From the NCBI RefSeq assembly GCF_029210495.1, contig NZ_JARGDK010000001.1:62001-126000 (forward strand): 64,000 nt of DNA, written 5' to 3'. The translations under genes were made by a program, and so were the position numbers. Origin of the DNA: Pseudothioclava nitratireducens (GTDB lineage Bacteria > Pseudomonadota > Alphaproteobacteria > Rhodobacterales > Rhodobacteraceae). Shown one piece after another: positions 1-9,178 of the stretch. Numbering within the stretch: the stretch's first letter is position 1; each line of letters starts with the position of its first letter. Under the pieces are notes generated by a model. The model searched no databases and was not told where the DNA came from. It saw nothing but the letters and a program-made list of their open reading frames with translations.

Positions 1-756
1 GAGGTCGGTGAAGACGCGCATCTGCCAGTCGCCGCCAAAGGCGGAGTGGACCGGCATCGAGACGCTCTCGCGCACGAGGTTGTCGTGGCGGCGGCGGTAG
101 GCGATCAGGTCGGAGATGGTGCCGATCTTGAGCCCGTGTTTCTGGCCGAATTCGATCAGGTCGGGGAGACGGGCCATGGTGCCGTCATCCTTCATGATCT
201 CGCAGATGACGCCAGCGGGGGTGAGACCCGCGAGACGGGCGATGTCGACGGCGGCCTCGGTATGGCCCGCGCGTTCGAGCACGCCGCCGGGGCGGGCGCG
301 CAGCGGGAAGACGTGACCCGGCGAGGCGATGTCCTGCGCGCCGCTCTCGGGGTCGATGGCGACGGCGATGGTGCGGGCGCGGTCGGGCGCGGAGATGCCG
401 GTCGAGATGCCCTCGCGCGCCTCGATCGAGACGGTGAAGGCGGTTTCGTGGCGCATGGCGTTGAAGCTGGCCATTTGCGGCAGGCCGAGCGCCTCGACGC
501 GCTCCTCGGTAAGCGGCAGGCAGATCAGCCCGCGCCCGTGGGTCGCCATGAAGTTCACGGCCTCGGCGGTGCATTTGGAGGCGGGGATATAAAGGTCGCC
601 CTCGTTCTCGCGGTCCTCGTGATCGACGAGGATCACCATGCGGCCCGCGCGGGCCTCGGCGATGATCTCTTCGGTCGGGCTGATCGCGCTGCGGTAGCTT
701 TCCTCGACCGCGCCGGGGACGTCATGGGTGCCGGATTTGTCGACGCGGGTCGTCAT
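1..756 (-). CDS. ribBA: 3,4-dihydroxy-2-butanone-4-phosphate synthase, probable RibBA fusion (3' end outside window)
   Basis: Truncated by the window edge; 252 residues are visible from the ATG at 756. The visible part makes the four-carbon riboflavin precursor from ribulose 5-phosphate. DHEDRENEGDL at residues 45-55 is the conserved acidic Mg/substrate loop and RAGHTEAAVD at 162-171 is the second signature. The last residues (GDWQMRVFTDL, 242-252) look like the start of a GTP cyclohydrolase II-type domain, so a fused RibBA-type protein is likely, but whether that domain keeps its zinc cysteines cannot be seen. The start overlaps the ribE stop (ATGA), so the two are probably translationally coupled. 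Confidence 0.93.
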   Translation of the reverse strand, partial: MTTRVDKSGTHDVPGAVEESYRSAISPTEEIIAEARAGRMVILVDHEDRENEGDLYIPASKCTAEAVNFMATHGRGLICLPLTEERVEALGLPQMASFNAMRHETAFTVSIEAREGISTGISAPDRARTIAVAIDPESGAQDIASPGHVFPLRARPGGVLERAGHTEAAVDIARLAGLTPAGVICEIMKDDGTMARLPDLIEFGQKHGLKIGTISDLIAYRRRHDNLVRESVSMPVHSAFGGDWQMRVFTDL

Positions 757-1352
757 GCGTTCCACTCCTGAAGCCGGGCGACGTAGCGCGCCAGCGTGTC
801 GATTTCGAGATTGATCCGGTCGCCGATTTTCTCCGCGCCCCAGATCGTCACCGCCTTTGTATGCGGGATGATGTTCACGCCGAATTCGGTGCCCGACACC
901 TCGTTGACGGTCAGCGACGTGCCGTTGAGCGCGACCGAGCCCTTGGGCGCGATGAATTTCGCCAGCGCGTCCGGGGCGCGGAAGGTGAAGCGGGTGCTGT
1001 CGCCCTCGTCCGAAAGGCCAACGATCTCGGCCACGCCATCGACATGGCCCGAGACGATATGGCCACCGAGTTCGTCGCCGACCTTGAGCGCGCGTTCGAG
1101 GTTGAGCTTCGAGCCGATGGCCCAGTCGCCGATATTGGTCTTGGCGACGCTCTCGGCGGAGATCTGCACGTCGAACCAGTCGCGGGGCGTGCGGCCCTTG
1201 GCGATGACGGTGAGGCAGACCCCGTTGCAGGCGATCGACGCGCCGATCTCGACGCGGTCCATGTCATAGCCGCAGCCGATCCGCGCGCGCAGGTCGCCCT
1301 GCTGGTCCAGCGCCTCGACCGTGCCGATATCGGTGATGATCCCGGTGAACAT
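753..1352 (-). CDS. ribE: Riboflavin synthase, alpha chain
   Basis: 199 residues, the usual length. It dismutates two 6,7-dimethyl-8-ribityllumazines into riboflavin and the pyrimidine precursor. It begins MFTGI, the family's near-invariant N-terminus, and shows the internal duplication of two lumazine-binding barrels: IACNGVCLTV at 40-49 is echoed by VALNGTSLTV at 140-149, and SGHVDG lies at 101-106. The ATG at 1352 is preferred over one at 1358 because a GAGGGG Shine-Dalgarno sits six bases before it. It is followed by ribBA with a four-base overlap. The 214 bp up to kpsS must hold divergent promoters. Confidence 0.95.
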   Translation of the reverse strand: MFTGIITDIGTVEALDQQGDLRARIGCGYDMDRVEIGASIACNGVCLTVIAKGRTPRDWFDVQISAESVAKTNIGDWAIGSKLNLERALKVGDELGGHIVSGHVDGVAEIVGLSDEGDSTRFTFRAPDALAKFIAPKGSVALNGTSLTVNEVSGTEFGVNIIPHTKAVTIWGAEKIGDRINLEIDTLARYVARLQEWNA

Positions 1353-1566
1353 AGCCATCCCCTCGATTGCTGCCCTTGCCTAGCCCGCGCGACCGGTCCG
1401 CGCAAGGCCCGCAAGCGGCGAGACGACGTGCAGTCACGCACAGCCGCGCGTTCAGACTGTCTTCACCCTTTTGCCGCACTATCGCCCCGGATCACGGCTT
1501 GAATGCAGAAATCGCGTGACAGGACCCCGACGGATGCGCAAACAACGGAGAAACCGTGAGACCAGT

Positions 1567-2853
1567 ATGAACCGTTTTGCCGATCGACGATTTCTGATGT
1601 TGCAGGGGCCGCACGGGCCATTCTTCAACCAGCTCGGGCGCATGCTGCGCGCGGCGGGCTGCACTGTCTGGCGGGTGGGATTCAACAAGGGCGACGAGGT
1701 GTTCTGGACGCATCGGCCCTCTTTCATCCGCTTCGACCGCCCGCATGAAGACTGGGCCGGGACGGCGCGCGATCTGATCGTGGGGCGCGGGATCACCGAT
1801 CTGGTGCTTTACGGCGACACCCGCCCGATCCATGCCGAAGCGATAGAAATCGCGCGGGCCGAGGGCGTCACGGTCCATGTCTTTGAAGAGGGGTATCTGC
1901 GCCCCTATTGGGTCAGCTATGAGCGGGGCGGCTCGAACGGGCATTCGCGCCTGATGGAGATGACGGTGACCGAAATGCGCGCGGCGCTGGCGCAGTCGCA
2001 GATCGAGTTTCCCGAGGCACCGCCACGGTGGGGCGATATGCGCCAGCATGTGTTCTACGGCGCGCTTTATCATTTCATGGTGATGGCGCTGAACGGCGGC
2101 TATCGCAATTTCCGCCCGCATCGCGGGATCACGGTCTTCGACGAGTTCCGGCTTTACCTGCGCCGCCTGCTGACGATGCCGCTCCATATGATCGAGCGGC
2201 GGATCGCCACGGCGCGGGTGAAGTTCGGCGGGTTCCCGTTCCACCTTGTGCTGATGCAGCTTGAACATGATGCGAGCTTTCGGATGCACTCACCGTTTGG
2301 CTCGCAGACGGAGTTCATCGACATGGTGATGGAGGGCTTTGCCAAGGGCGCGCCGCGCCACCATCATCTGGTGTTCAAGGCCCACCCGCTCGAAGACGGG
2401 CGCGCGCCGGTGACGGCCACGATCCGCGCGGCGACACGCAAGTTCGGGCTGGATGGCCGGGTGCATTTCGTGCGCGGCGGCAAACTCGCGGGGCTGCTCG
2501 CGCAGGCGCGCTCGGCGGTGACGGTGAATTCGACCGCCGCGCAACAGGTGCTGTGGCGCGGCCTGCCGCTCAAGGCATTCGGGCGGGCGGTGTTCGACAA
2601 GCCCGAATTTGTCTCGCCGCAACCGCTCACCGAATTTTTCGCCAACCCCTCGCGCCCCGACACGCGCGCCTATCGGGACTATCGCCATTACCTGCTGGAG
2701 ACGAGTCAGGTGCCGGGGGGGTTCTATTCGGCGGTCGGGCGCCGGGCGCTGCTGCGGCAGGTGGTCGATATGATGCTCGCCGCCGAAGACCCCTATCAGG
2801 CGCTCGTCGCGGGCACAGCGGCACCACGGCAACAGTTGCGCGCCGTCACATAA
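1567..2853 (+). CDS. kpsS: KpsS-like capsule polysaccharide beta-Kdo transferase
   Basis: 428 residues. The sequence resembles KpsS/LipA capsule proteins, which add beta-linked Kdo to the phosphatidylglycerol anchor of ABC-exported capsules on the cytoplasmic face of the inner membrane. Supporting motifs are LQGPHGPFF at 12-20, FEEGYLRPYW at 106-115 and FKAHPLEDG near 270, all typical of this glycosyltransferase group. The ATG at 1567 was chosen because translation from it starts with the conserved region; the 32 codons upstream are arginine-rich and unlike the family. The RBS is weak. First of three same-strand capsule genes. Kdo specificity is inferred from family membership. Confidence 0.85.
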   Translation: MNRFADRRFLMLQGPHGPFFNQLGRMLRAAGCTVWRVGFNKGDEVFWTHRPSFIRFDRPHEDWAGTARDLIVGRGITDLVLYGDTRPIHAEAIEIARAEGVTVHVFEEGYLRPYWVSYERGGSNGHSRLMEMTVTEMRAALAQSQIEFPEAPPRWGDMRQHVFYGALYHFMVMALNGGYRNFRPHRGITVFDEFRLYLRRLLTMPLHMIERRIATARVKFGGFPFHLVLMQLEHDASFRMHSPFGSQTEFIDMVMEGFAKGAPRHHHLVFKAHPLEDGRAPVTATIRAATRKFGLDGRVHFVRGGKLAGLLAQARSAVTVNSTAAQQVLWRGLPLKAFGRAVFDKPEFVSPQPLTEFFANPSRPDTRAYRDYRHYLLETSQVPGGFYSAVGRRALLRQVVDMMLAAEDPYQALVAGTAAPRQQLRAVT

Positions 2854-2934
2854 CGGCACTGGCTTTTTTGCGCGTGTTTCGCTAGGGTTGCGGGCAAAAC
2901 ATAAAGCAGCATCCCGCAAAGAGGAGCTCGAGCA

Positions 2935-4071
2935 GTGAAATCGACGACGTCGCGCAGGACCCTTTTGATGGGTTTCTCGGCGGCCCTTCTGGGCACCGCC
3001 TCTTGTGGTCTGCCCCGGTCCGGCCCCAATAAAAAAGAGATTTTCGCAGGCTCCGTGATGCGCGAAGGCGATGCCTTCGTGGTCTCGGTGAACGACCATG
3101 TGACGCGCACCACCGCGGTGCAGCCCGCGCTGGGGTTCTCGTCGCGGTTCCAGAATGCCGGGCTGGTCGGCTCGGATACGATCCGGCCGGGCGATACGCT
3201 GGTGCTCACGATCTGGGAGAACGTCGATGACGGGCTTCTGGCGACGCAGGGCGCGAATGCGACGCAGTTGACCGAGGTGCAGGTCGATGGCTCGGGCTAT
3301 ATTTTCGTCCCCTATGCGGGCCGGATCAAAGCCGCGGGTAACACGCCCGATGCGCTGCGCCGGGTGATCACCGCCAAGCTCGACCCGCAAACGCCCGACC
3401 CGCAGGTCTCGGTCAGCCGGGCCGCGGGCGATGGGGCGACGGTGTCCGTCATGGGCGCGATCAGCGGTCAGGGCGTCTATGCGATCGAGCGTCCGACGCG
3501 CACGCTGTCGTCGATGATCGCGCGGGCGGGCGGCGTTGCCGTCAAGCCCGAGATCGCCAAGATCACCGTGACGCGCGGCAGCGAGAGCGGGACGGTCTGG
3601 CTCAAGGATCTCTACAAGCATCCGAAGATGGATATTCCGCTGCGGCCGGGCGATGTGATCCTCGTCGAGGAGGACACGCGCGCCTTTACCTCGCTTGGCG
3701 CAACGGGTGCGCAGGCACGGGTGCCGTTCGATACGCAGACGCTCTCGGCGCTGGAGGCGATCGCGACGGTTGGCGGGCTGAATTCGCGGCTGGCCGATCC
3801 GACCGGGGTGTTCGTGTTCCGGAACGAGCCCGAGGACATCGCGCGCGCCGTGCTGGGACGCAACGATCTGGTGGGCGATCAGCGCATGATCTATGTGCTC
3901 GACCTGACCGAGCCGAACGGCATGTTCATGGCGCGCGATTTCGCGATCCGCGATGGCGATACGGTCTATGTCACCGAAGCGCCCTATGTGCAGTGGCAGA
4001 AATCGCTTTCGGCCTTTACCGGCGCTGTCGGCACAGCGAATACGCTCGACAATCTCGCCAACGGGGATTGA
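2935..4071 (+). CDS. Wza/KpsD-like polysaccharide export lipoprotein
   Basis: 378 residues, close to Wza (about 379). GTG start at 2935 with GAGGAG eight bases upstream. A twin-arginine-containing hydrophobic leader (residues 7-23) ends in TASC, with C24 as probable lipidation site although the lipobox lacks the usual leucine. The polysaccharide-export domain starts at about residue 80 (RPGDTLVLTIWE, 84-95), and one or more SLBB-type domains follow at about 165-330. Such proteins form the outer-membrane exit channel for capsule or exopolysaccharide. The stop overlaps the kpsC start (TGATG), linking it to capsule synthesis. No KpsE or Wzc partner or ABC transporter lies beside it. Confidence 0.87.
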   Translation: MKSTTSRRTLLMGFSAALLGTASCGLPRSGPNKKEIFAGSVMREGDAFVVSVNDHVTRTTAVQPALGFSSRFQNAGLVGSDTIRPGDTLVLTIWENVDDGLLATQGANATQLTEVQVDGSGYIFVPYAGRIKAAGNTPDALRRVITAKLDPQTPDPQVSVSRAAGDGATVSVMGAISGQGVYAIERPTRTLSSMIARAGGVAVKPEIAKITVTRGSESGTVWLKDLYKHPKMDIPLRPGDVILVEEDTRAFTSLGATGAQARVPFDTQTLSALEAIATVGGLNSRLADPTGVFVFRNEPEDIARAVLGRNDLVGDQRMIYVLDLTEPNGMFMARDFAIRDGDTVYVTEAPYVQWQKSLSAFTGAVGTANTLDNLANGD

Positions 4072-6110
4072 TGCGGGCGCAGGACAGAGATGATGCCGCC
4101 GGGGCTGTGCCTCGGCGGCTTTGCTATTACAATGGCGGCTTTCTCACAGAGCGGCGGCTGCGCGAGATCCTGCGGGCGGCCGGGTATGAGCTACGGTTTG
4201 GGCGCCCGCAAGCGGGCGATGGGGTCGCCGTGTGGGGGCAATCGCCCTATGCCAAACGCGGCGAGGCGATGGCCGCGCGCTATGGGGCACCGATCATCCG
4301 GGTGGAGGATGCGTTTTTACGCTCGATCCGGCCGGGACGGCAGGGAGAGGCGCCGCTTGGGCTTTTGATCGACCCGATGGGGGTGCATTTCGATCCGCGG
4401 CAACCTTCACTTATCGAACATTTGCTGCGAACCGAGCCTTTGGACGACACGGCGCTTCTGAACCGGGCGCGGACCGGGATCGCGCGGCTGAAGGCGCTGG
4501 AACTGTCCAAGTATAATGCCTTTGACCCATTGAGGCCGCCGCCGGAACCCGGCTATGTTTTAGTGGTGGATCAGACGCGCGGGGACGCGTCTGTAACGGC
4601 GTCAGGGGCGGCAGAAAATACATTCCGCGAGATGCTCGCCTATGCCGAAATCGAACATCCCGGCGCACGCATCCTGATCAAGACGCATCCCGAGACACAA
4701 GCGGGGCTGCGCGCGGGCTATTACGGGGCGGAGCAGTGCAACGGGCGTGCGGAGCTTTACGCTGAACCGGTCTCGCCGTGGCAGCTTCTGGACGGGGCGA
4801 TCGCGGTCTATACGGTCTCCTCACAGCTTGGCTTCGAGGCGATCCTTGCGGGGCACAAACCACGCGTTTTCGGCCAGCCCTTCTATGCGGGCTGGGGTCT
4901 GACGCAGGACGAAAACCCGGTGGCCCGGCGCGAACGGGTCCTGACGCGCGCGCAGCTTTTCGCGGTGAGCCATATTCTCGCGCCGACATGGTTTGATCCG
5001 TGCCGCGAGCGGCTGTGCAGCTTCGAAGAGGCGGTGGATCAACTGGGGGCCGAGGTGCGGACCTTCCGTGAGGATCGCTACGGCCATGTCGCCGTGGGGA
5101 TGCGTGCATGGAAACGCAAACCGTTGCAGCAGGTCTTTGGTCGGGAGACGCCGCTTCAGTTCCAGACCAACCCCGAGCGCGCGGCACAGATCGCGCGCGA
5201 GACCGATCGTGACCTGCTGGTCTGGGCCAGCAATGCGCCGGACGATCTGCCCGAGGATCTAGTCGTGCGCCGGGTCGAGGACGGGTTTCTGCGCTCGCGG
5301 GGGCTGGGTGCGGACCTGATCCCGCCGCTGTCGCTGGTCACGGATTTGCAAGGCATTTACTACGACCCGACCGCGCCTTCGGACCTTGAGGACATCATCG
5401 CACAAGACCTGCCGCCCGGCGGGCGGATGCGGGCGGAGCGGCTGCTTGATGCGTTGCGGGTGCGGGGTTTGTCCAAATACAACATTGGCGCAGAGCCCCC
5501 CGCCCTGCCCGAGGGACATAGAATCCTTGTGCCCGGGCAGGTTGAGGATGACGCCTCGATCCGGTTGGGCGCAGGCGAGATTTGCACAAATCATGCATTA
5601 CTAGAGGCGTGTCGGCGTCAAAACCCTGAAGCCATCATCATTTTCAAACCTCACCCGGATGTCGAGGCGGGGCTGCGGCCCGGAGCGATCCCTGAGGCGG
5701 AGGCGCTGGCGCTGGCCGATCTGGTCGTGCAGAAAACCGACCCGATCGGCTTGATCGAGGCGGTGGATGAGGTCTGGACCATGACTTCTCTGCTGGGCTT
5801 CGAGGCGCTGTTGCGCGGCAAGCCCGTGACCTGCACCGGCGCGCCCTTCTATGCCGGCTGGGGGCTCACGCGGGACCTTGGGCCAGTGCCGGATCAGCGC
5901 CGCCAGGCGCGGCCCGATCTGGTGCATCTGGTCCATGCGGTGCTGATCGCCTATCCGCGCTATTTCGATCCGGTGACGCGTCGCCCCTGCCCGCCCGAAG
6001 TCGTGCTGGATCGGCTGTCAGAGGGTCCGATTCCGCGCCCCGGACCCGCCACGCGGATGCTTGCGAAACTCCAGGGTCTGTTCGCGGGTTACGCGCATCT
6101 GTGGCGTTAA
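4071..6110 (+). CDS. kpsC: KpsC-like capsule beta-Kdo transferase with two glycosyltransferase modules
   Basis: 679 residues made of two homologous halves. LSKYN occurs at 145 and again at 467; a lysine/HP stretch occurs as ILIKTHPE and IIFKPHPD; FYAGWGLT occurs at 271 and 593, each followed by a WFDP or YFDP segment. This duplication is the hallmark of KpsC, whose two modules build the alternating beta-Kdo linker on lipid before capsule export. The ATG at 4071 overlaps the stop of the Wza-like gene (TGATG). The 3' end overlaps ribD on the other strand by a few bases. Activity is known for the family and inferred here. Confidence 0.88.
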   Translation: MRAQDRDDAAGAVPRRLCYYNGGFLTERRLREILRAAGYELRFGRPQAGDGVAVWGQSPYAKRGEAMAARYGAPIIRVEDAFLRSIRPGRQGEAPLGLLIDPMGVHFDPRQPSLIEHLLRTEPLDDTALLNRARTGIARLKALELSKYNAFDPLRPPPEPGYVLVVDQTRGDASVTASGAAENTFREMLAYAEIEHPGARILIKTHPETQAGLRAGYYGAEQCNGRAELYAEPVSPWQLLDGAIAVYTVSSQLGFEAILAGHKPRVFGQPFYAGWGLTQDENPVARRERVLTRAQLFAVSHILAPTWFDPCRERLCSFEEAVDQLGAEVRTFREDRYGHVAVGMRAWKRKPLQQVFGRETPLQFQTNPERAAQIARETDRDLLVWASNAPDDLPEDLVVRRVEDGFLRSRGLGADLIPPLSLVTDLQGIYYDPTAPSDLEDIIAQDLPPGGRMRAERLLDALRVRGLSKYNIGAEPPALPEGHRILVPGQVEDDASIRLGAGEICTNHALLEACRRQNPEAIIIFKPHPDVEAGLRPGAIPEAEALALADLVVQKTDPIGLIEAVDEVWTMTSLLGFEALLRGKPVTCTGAPFYAGWGLTRDLGPVPDQRRQARPDLVHLVHAVLIAYPRYFDPVTRRPCPPEVVLDRLSEGPIPRPGPATRMLAKLQGLFAGYAHLWR

Positions 6111-7201
6111 GGCGCGCGGCGCCAGCGGTGCAGAATGTCCGGGCCGATGCGGGAGAGCTCTTGCAAGGTGAAACGCGGGGCGTCCGCCAGCCGTGAAAGC
6201 CCCAGATCGCCAAGTGCCGGGCGGCCATCCGCGCCAAGGGCGAGCCCGGCGGTGAAGCCGATCAGTTCATCCACCAGCCCCGCGCGCAGAAGCGTCGCGC
6301 CAAACTGGCCGCCGCCCTCGCAGAACACGCGGGTGAGGCCGCGCGCGCCGAGCGCCTCCATCAGGGCTTGCGTGTCGAGGCCTGTGCCGGACCGCGGCAG
6401 CGCGATCAGCGCGGCCCCGCGTGCGTGCCAGAAGTCTTGCGCTTCGGCGGGCGCATTCGGACCATGGCAGAGCCAGAGCGGCGCCTGATCGAGCGAGGCC
6501 GCGAGCCGGTCGCGCGGCAGGTCGAGGTCGCTTGCGACGACGATGCGGACGGGGGGACGTGCGGGGGTGAAGCCGCGCACGGTCAGAAGCGGGTCATCGG
6601 CACGCGCGGTGCCGCCGCCGACCATGACCGCGTCGAACCGGGCGCGGAGCGCATGGACACGGGCGCGGGCTTCGGGGCCGGTGATCCACTGGCTTTCGCC
6701 GCTGGCGGTGGCGATCCGCCCGTCAAAACTCGTGGCAAGCTTGAGGGCGAGCCATGGGCGGGCGCGCTCGATCCGGCTGAGAAAACCACATTGCAGCGCA
6801 CGCGCTTCGGCCTCCATGAGACCTTCGGTCACGGTGATCCCGGCGGCGCGGAGCATCGCGTGCCCCTTACCTGCCACGCGCGGATCGGGGTCGGTGAGGG
6901 CCGAGACGACACGGGTCACGCCCGCCGCAATGAGCCCCTCGGCACAGGGCGGCGTCTGGCCGTGATGGGCGCAAGGCTCGAGCGTGACATAGGCGGTGGC
7001 CCCGCGCGCGGCGTCGCCCGCCTGATCGAGCGCGCGACGTTCGGCATGGGGGCGACCGCCGGGCTGGGTCCAGCCTCGCCCGACGATCCGCCCGTCCTTC
7101 ACGAGAACACAGCCGACCGCGGGATTGGGCCAAACCTGCCCCAATCCACGCGCGGCCAGCGACAGGGCCAGCGCCATGAAGCGCTGGTCGGTGCTGCTCA
7201 C
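6107..7201 (-). CDS. ribD: Bifunctional diaminohydroxyphosphoribosylaminopyrimidine deaminase / uracil reductase
   Basis: 364 residues, normal length. The N-terminal zinc deaminase domain has HAE at 52-54 and [11 protein letters not shown] at 76-86, supplying the His and two Cys zinc ligands and the catalytic Glu. The C-terminal half (about 145-364) is the NADPH-dependent reductase. Together they carry out the second and third steps of riboflavin synthesis. The start is GTG at 7201, overlapping the nrdR stop (GTGA), so it is translated with nrdR. It is separated from ribE by the opposite-strand capsule genes. Confidence 0.95.
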   Translation of the reverse strand: MSSTDQRFMALALSLAARGLGQVWPNPAVGCVLVKDGRIVGRGWTQPGGRPHAERRALDQAGDAARGATAYVTLEPCAHHGQTPPCAEGLIAAGVTRVVSALTDPDPRVAGKGHAMLRAAGITVTEGLMEAEARALQCGFLSRIERARPWLALKLATSFDGRIATASGESQWITGPEARARVHALRARFDAVMVGGGTARADDPLLTVRGFTPARPPVRIVVASDLDLPRDRLAASLDQAPLWLCHGPNAPAEAQDFWHARGAALIALPRSGTGLDTQALMEALGARGLTRVFCEGGGQFGATLLRAGLVDELIGFTAGLALGADGRPALGDLGLSRLADAPRFTLQELSRIGPDILHRWRRAP

Positions 7202-7668
7202 TCGGCCTCGCCCGTGCTGGGCGGACGCAGTTCCGAGACGAATTTGTCGAAGTCGTCCGCGGCCTGGAAGTTCTTGTAAACGCTGGCAAAACGCACATAG
7301 GCCACGGTGTCGATCCGGGCGAGCGTTTCCATGACGATCTCACCGATGACCTTCGAGGAGATGTCGGTTTCGCCCATGCTTTCGAGCCGCCGCACGATGC
7401 CAGAGATCATCTGATCAATGCGCTCGGGATCGACCGGGCGTTTCTGCATCGAGATCCGGATCGAGCGTTCCAGCTTGTCGCGGTCGAAATCTTCGCGCTT
7501 GCCGGAGGATTTGATGACCACGAGGTCGCGCAGTTGAACACGCTCATAGGTGGTGAAACGGCCCCCGCAGGCCGGACAGAAGCGCCGCCGCCGGATGGCG
7601 ACGTGATCTTCGGCCGGACGGCTGTCTTTCACTTGCGTATCAACGTTACCGCAAAATGGGCAGCGCAT
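7198..7668 (-). CDS. nrdR: Transcriptional repressor NrdR
   Basis: 156 residues. The N-terminal zinc ribbon is CPFC (C3, C6) and CPAC (C31, C34), followed by TTYER; an ATP-cone domain runs from about 49 to 139. NrdR senses ATP/dATP and represses ribonucleotide reductase genes. The nrdR-ribD linkage is common in bacteria and fits the GTGA overlap here. A perfect DnaA-box consensus (TTATCCACA) lies about 55 bases upstream of the start. Confidence 0.96.
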   Translation of the reverse strand: MRCPFCGNVDTQVKDSRPAEDHVAIRRRRFCPACGGRFTTYERVQLRDLVVIKSSGKREDFDRDKLERSIRISMQKRPVDPERIDQMISGIVRRLESMGETDISSKVIGEIVMETLARIDTVAYVRFASVYKNFQAADDFDKFVSELRPPSTGEAE

Positions 7669-7720
7669 GGCGTCCCCCTTCTTCCTGTTCCCGCCTCATA
7701 TTGGGGTCTTTATGCCCCAG

Positions 7721-7729
7721 TTATCCACA
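7721..7729 (+). promoter_or_regulatory. DnaA-box consensus sequence upstream of nrdR
   Basis: Exact TTATCCACA in the nrdR upstream region. A single 9-mer can occur by chance. Its place before the regulator of dNTP supply is suggestive only. Confidence 0.35.
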
Positions 7730-7760
7730 GACTATAGGCCCGCCCCGAGGATTTGGGTAG

Positions 7761-7792
7761 GAAAAATACCGCCCCACCACATGCTGTGGGGC
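7761..7792 (-). terminator. Rho-independent terminator after yjbQ
   Basis: Read on the minus strand, a GC-rich hairpin with GCCCCAC/GTGGGGC arms (7771-7792) is followed by a run of five T within TATTTTTCC. It lies between the yjbQ stop and nrdR, both on the minus strand, so it should end the three-gene yjbQ unit. Confidence 0.75.
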
Positions 7793-7820
7793 GAGGTGTG
7801 GCGAAGAGGACTCAGGCCGC

Positions 7821-8240
7821 TTAGCGCAGCAGCGCGACGACGTCGCGGCGATGGGATGCGCGGCGATGTTCGAAAAGGTAAATTCCCTGCCATGTCCCCA
7901 GCATCATGCGGCCTGAAATGACGGGAATCTGCAAGCTGGTGGGCAGAAGCGCCGACTTGATATGCGCGGGCATATCGTCCGGACCCTCATAGGTATGGGT
8001 GAGATAGGCCATGCTCGGGTCGGTCGTGGGCGGCACGAGGCGATGGAAGAAGGCTGTGAGGTCGGTGCGAACCTCGGGGTCGGCGTTTTCCTGAATGACG
8101 AGGCTCGCGGAGGTGTGGCGGACAAACAGCGTGAGCAGCGCCTCGTCGGGGGCGGCGTCGCGGACCCATTGGGCAACCTCGCGGGTGAACTCGTAGAGGC
8201 CCGGGCCATGGGTGTCGATCTGAAACTGGCGAGACGTCAT
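7821..8240 (-). CDS. yjbQ: YjbQ family protein (UPF0047)
   Basis: 139 residues, typical for the family. Conserved features are RHTSASLVIQEN and the C-terminal GTWQGIYLFEHR segment, which carry the histidines and charged residues of the YjbQ trimer. Some homologues have weak thiamin phosphate synthase activity; the physiological role is unsettled. The ATG at 8240 overlaps the stop of the upstream gene (ATGA), so it is the last gene of a three-gene unit. An 11-codon longer frame exists but lacks family similarity. Confidence 0.88.
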   Translation of the reverse strand: MTSRQFQIDTHGPGLYEFTREVAQWVRDAAPDEALLTLFVRHTSASLVIQENADPEVRTDLTAFFHRLVPPTTDPSMAYLTHTYEGPDDMPAHIKSALLPTSLQIPVISGRMMLGTWQGIYLFEHRRASHRRDVVALLR

Positions 8241-8740
8241 TCGCACAGCCAGCCGCCGCGACCGGGGCGCCAACCCTCGGGGGCGTGACAGAACCCGCGC
8301 GCGATGAGGGCCTCGCCGATGGGAGAGAAATCCGCGGCGGCGTCGCCCTGACAGGTGAGTTCGGCAAGCGGTTGCGCGCCCCGGAGCACAATCAGCCCGG
8401 TGCCCGAACGCGGGGTCTCGCCGGTGTCGAGCGGGCGCTCGACCCAGCTATGGATCGCGTAGGTGACGCCTTCGTTCGTGATCTCGACATCTTCCCAGAT
8501 GGTGCGACCGATGCCGGGCCACGGGGTGTAGGCGATTTCGGAGAGGTCGCGCGTGAGTTCGAGCTCCGGCGCGCCGGGGCGCCCGAAACGATAGGTGAGC
8601 CGCCCGCCGTCGAGACAGAGTTCAAGCTGTTTGCGGCTGTTCGTGACGGTGCAATCGACGAGGGAGACCCCGGCGCAAGCCGCGAAGATCGGGGTGGCGC
8701 AGAGCGACAGGAGCGCCGCGCCGAGCACCCGGACGATCAT
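8237..8740 (-). CDS. Hypothetical exported protein
   Basis: 167 residues starting MIVRVLGAALLSLCATPIFA, a clear signal peptide with likely cleavage after residue 20. The mature part has several cysteines (near the N-terminus and C-terminus) that could form disulfides in the periplasm. No family is recognised. The ATG at 8740 overlaps the upstream lipoprotein stop (ATGA), and its own stop overlaps yjbQ, so the three genes are probably co-translated. Confidence 0.75.
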   Translation of the reverse strand: MIVRVLGAALLSLCATPIFAACAGVSLVDCTVTNSRKQLELCLDGGRLTYRFGRPGAPELELTRDLSEIAYTPWPGIGRTIWEDVEITNEGVTYAIHSWVERPLDTGETPRSGTGLIVLRGAQPLAELTCQGDAAADFSPIGEALIARGFCHAPEGWRPGRGGWLCE

Positions 8741-9093
8741 TTTTTCGCGGTCTCGACCGGGGCCGGAGCGGGCGCCGGGCGCGCTTGCGTGCGGTCGGTC
8801 GCGTAGATCGCGAGACATTCGGGGTTGATGTCCATGATTGCACGCTCCTTCGCCCAAAGTGCGTCGGTGCTCTCGGCACTCAGCCCGCGCTTGACGGTGC
8901 CGAGCGGGTTCCGGCTGCCATCGCCCACGCCTGAGGTCACCGAGTATTTCCCGTTACCCTCTTCGGTCACGTAGAGAAAGCAGGTGCCGATTTGCTCGAT
9001 CCGGGGCTGTTTCGGGTCGGCGGGCATCCCTTCGAGGGTGCAGGCGCCGAGCGCGAGGGGGGCAAGGGTCAGGGCAAAAAGGACACGGCGCAT
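8737..9093 (-). CDS. Small lipoprotein, function unknown
   Basis: 118 residues. MRRVLFALTLAPLALGAC is a lipoprotein leader with lipobox ALGAC. The rest is short and polar with a Pro/Ala-rich tail (RPAPAPAPVE). It is probably anchored in the envelope. The ATG at 9093 has AGAGG upstream; the longer upstream frame overlaps the intergenic repeat and is rejected. First gene of the yjbQ unit. Confidence 0.75.
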   Translation of the reverse strand: MRRVLFALTLAPLALGACTLEGMPADPKQPRIEQIGTCFLYVTEEGNGKYSVTSGVGDGSRNPLGTVKRGLSAESTDALWAKERAIMDINPECLAIYATDRTQARPAPAPAPVETAKK

Positions 9094-9178
9094 GGGAAAC
9101 CTCTGGAACTGTTCTCGGTTTTGGATAGCAGGCGGGGAGCAGCGGGGGAAGAGGTTTAGCTGGGCGGCCAAGATGGCC

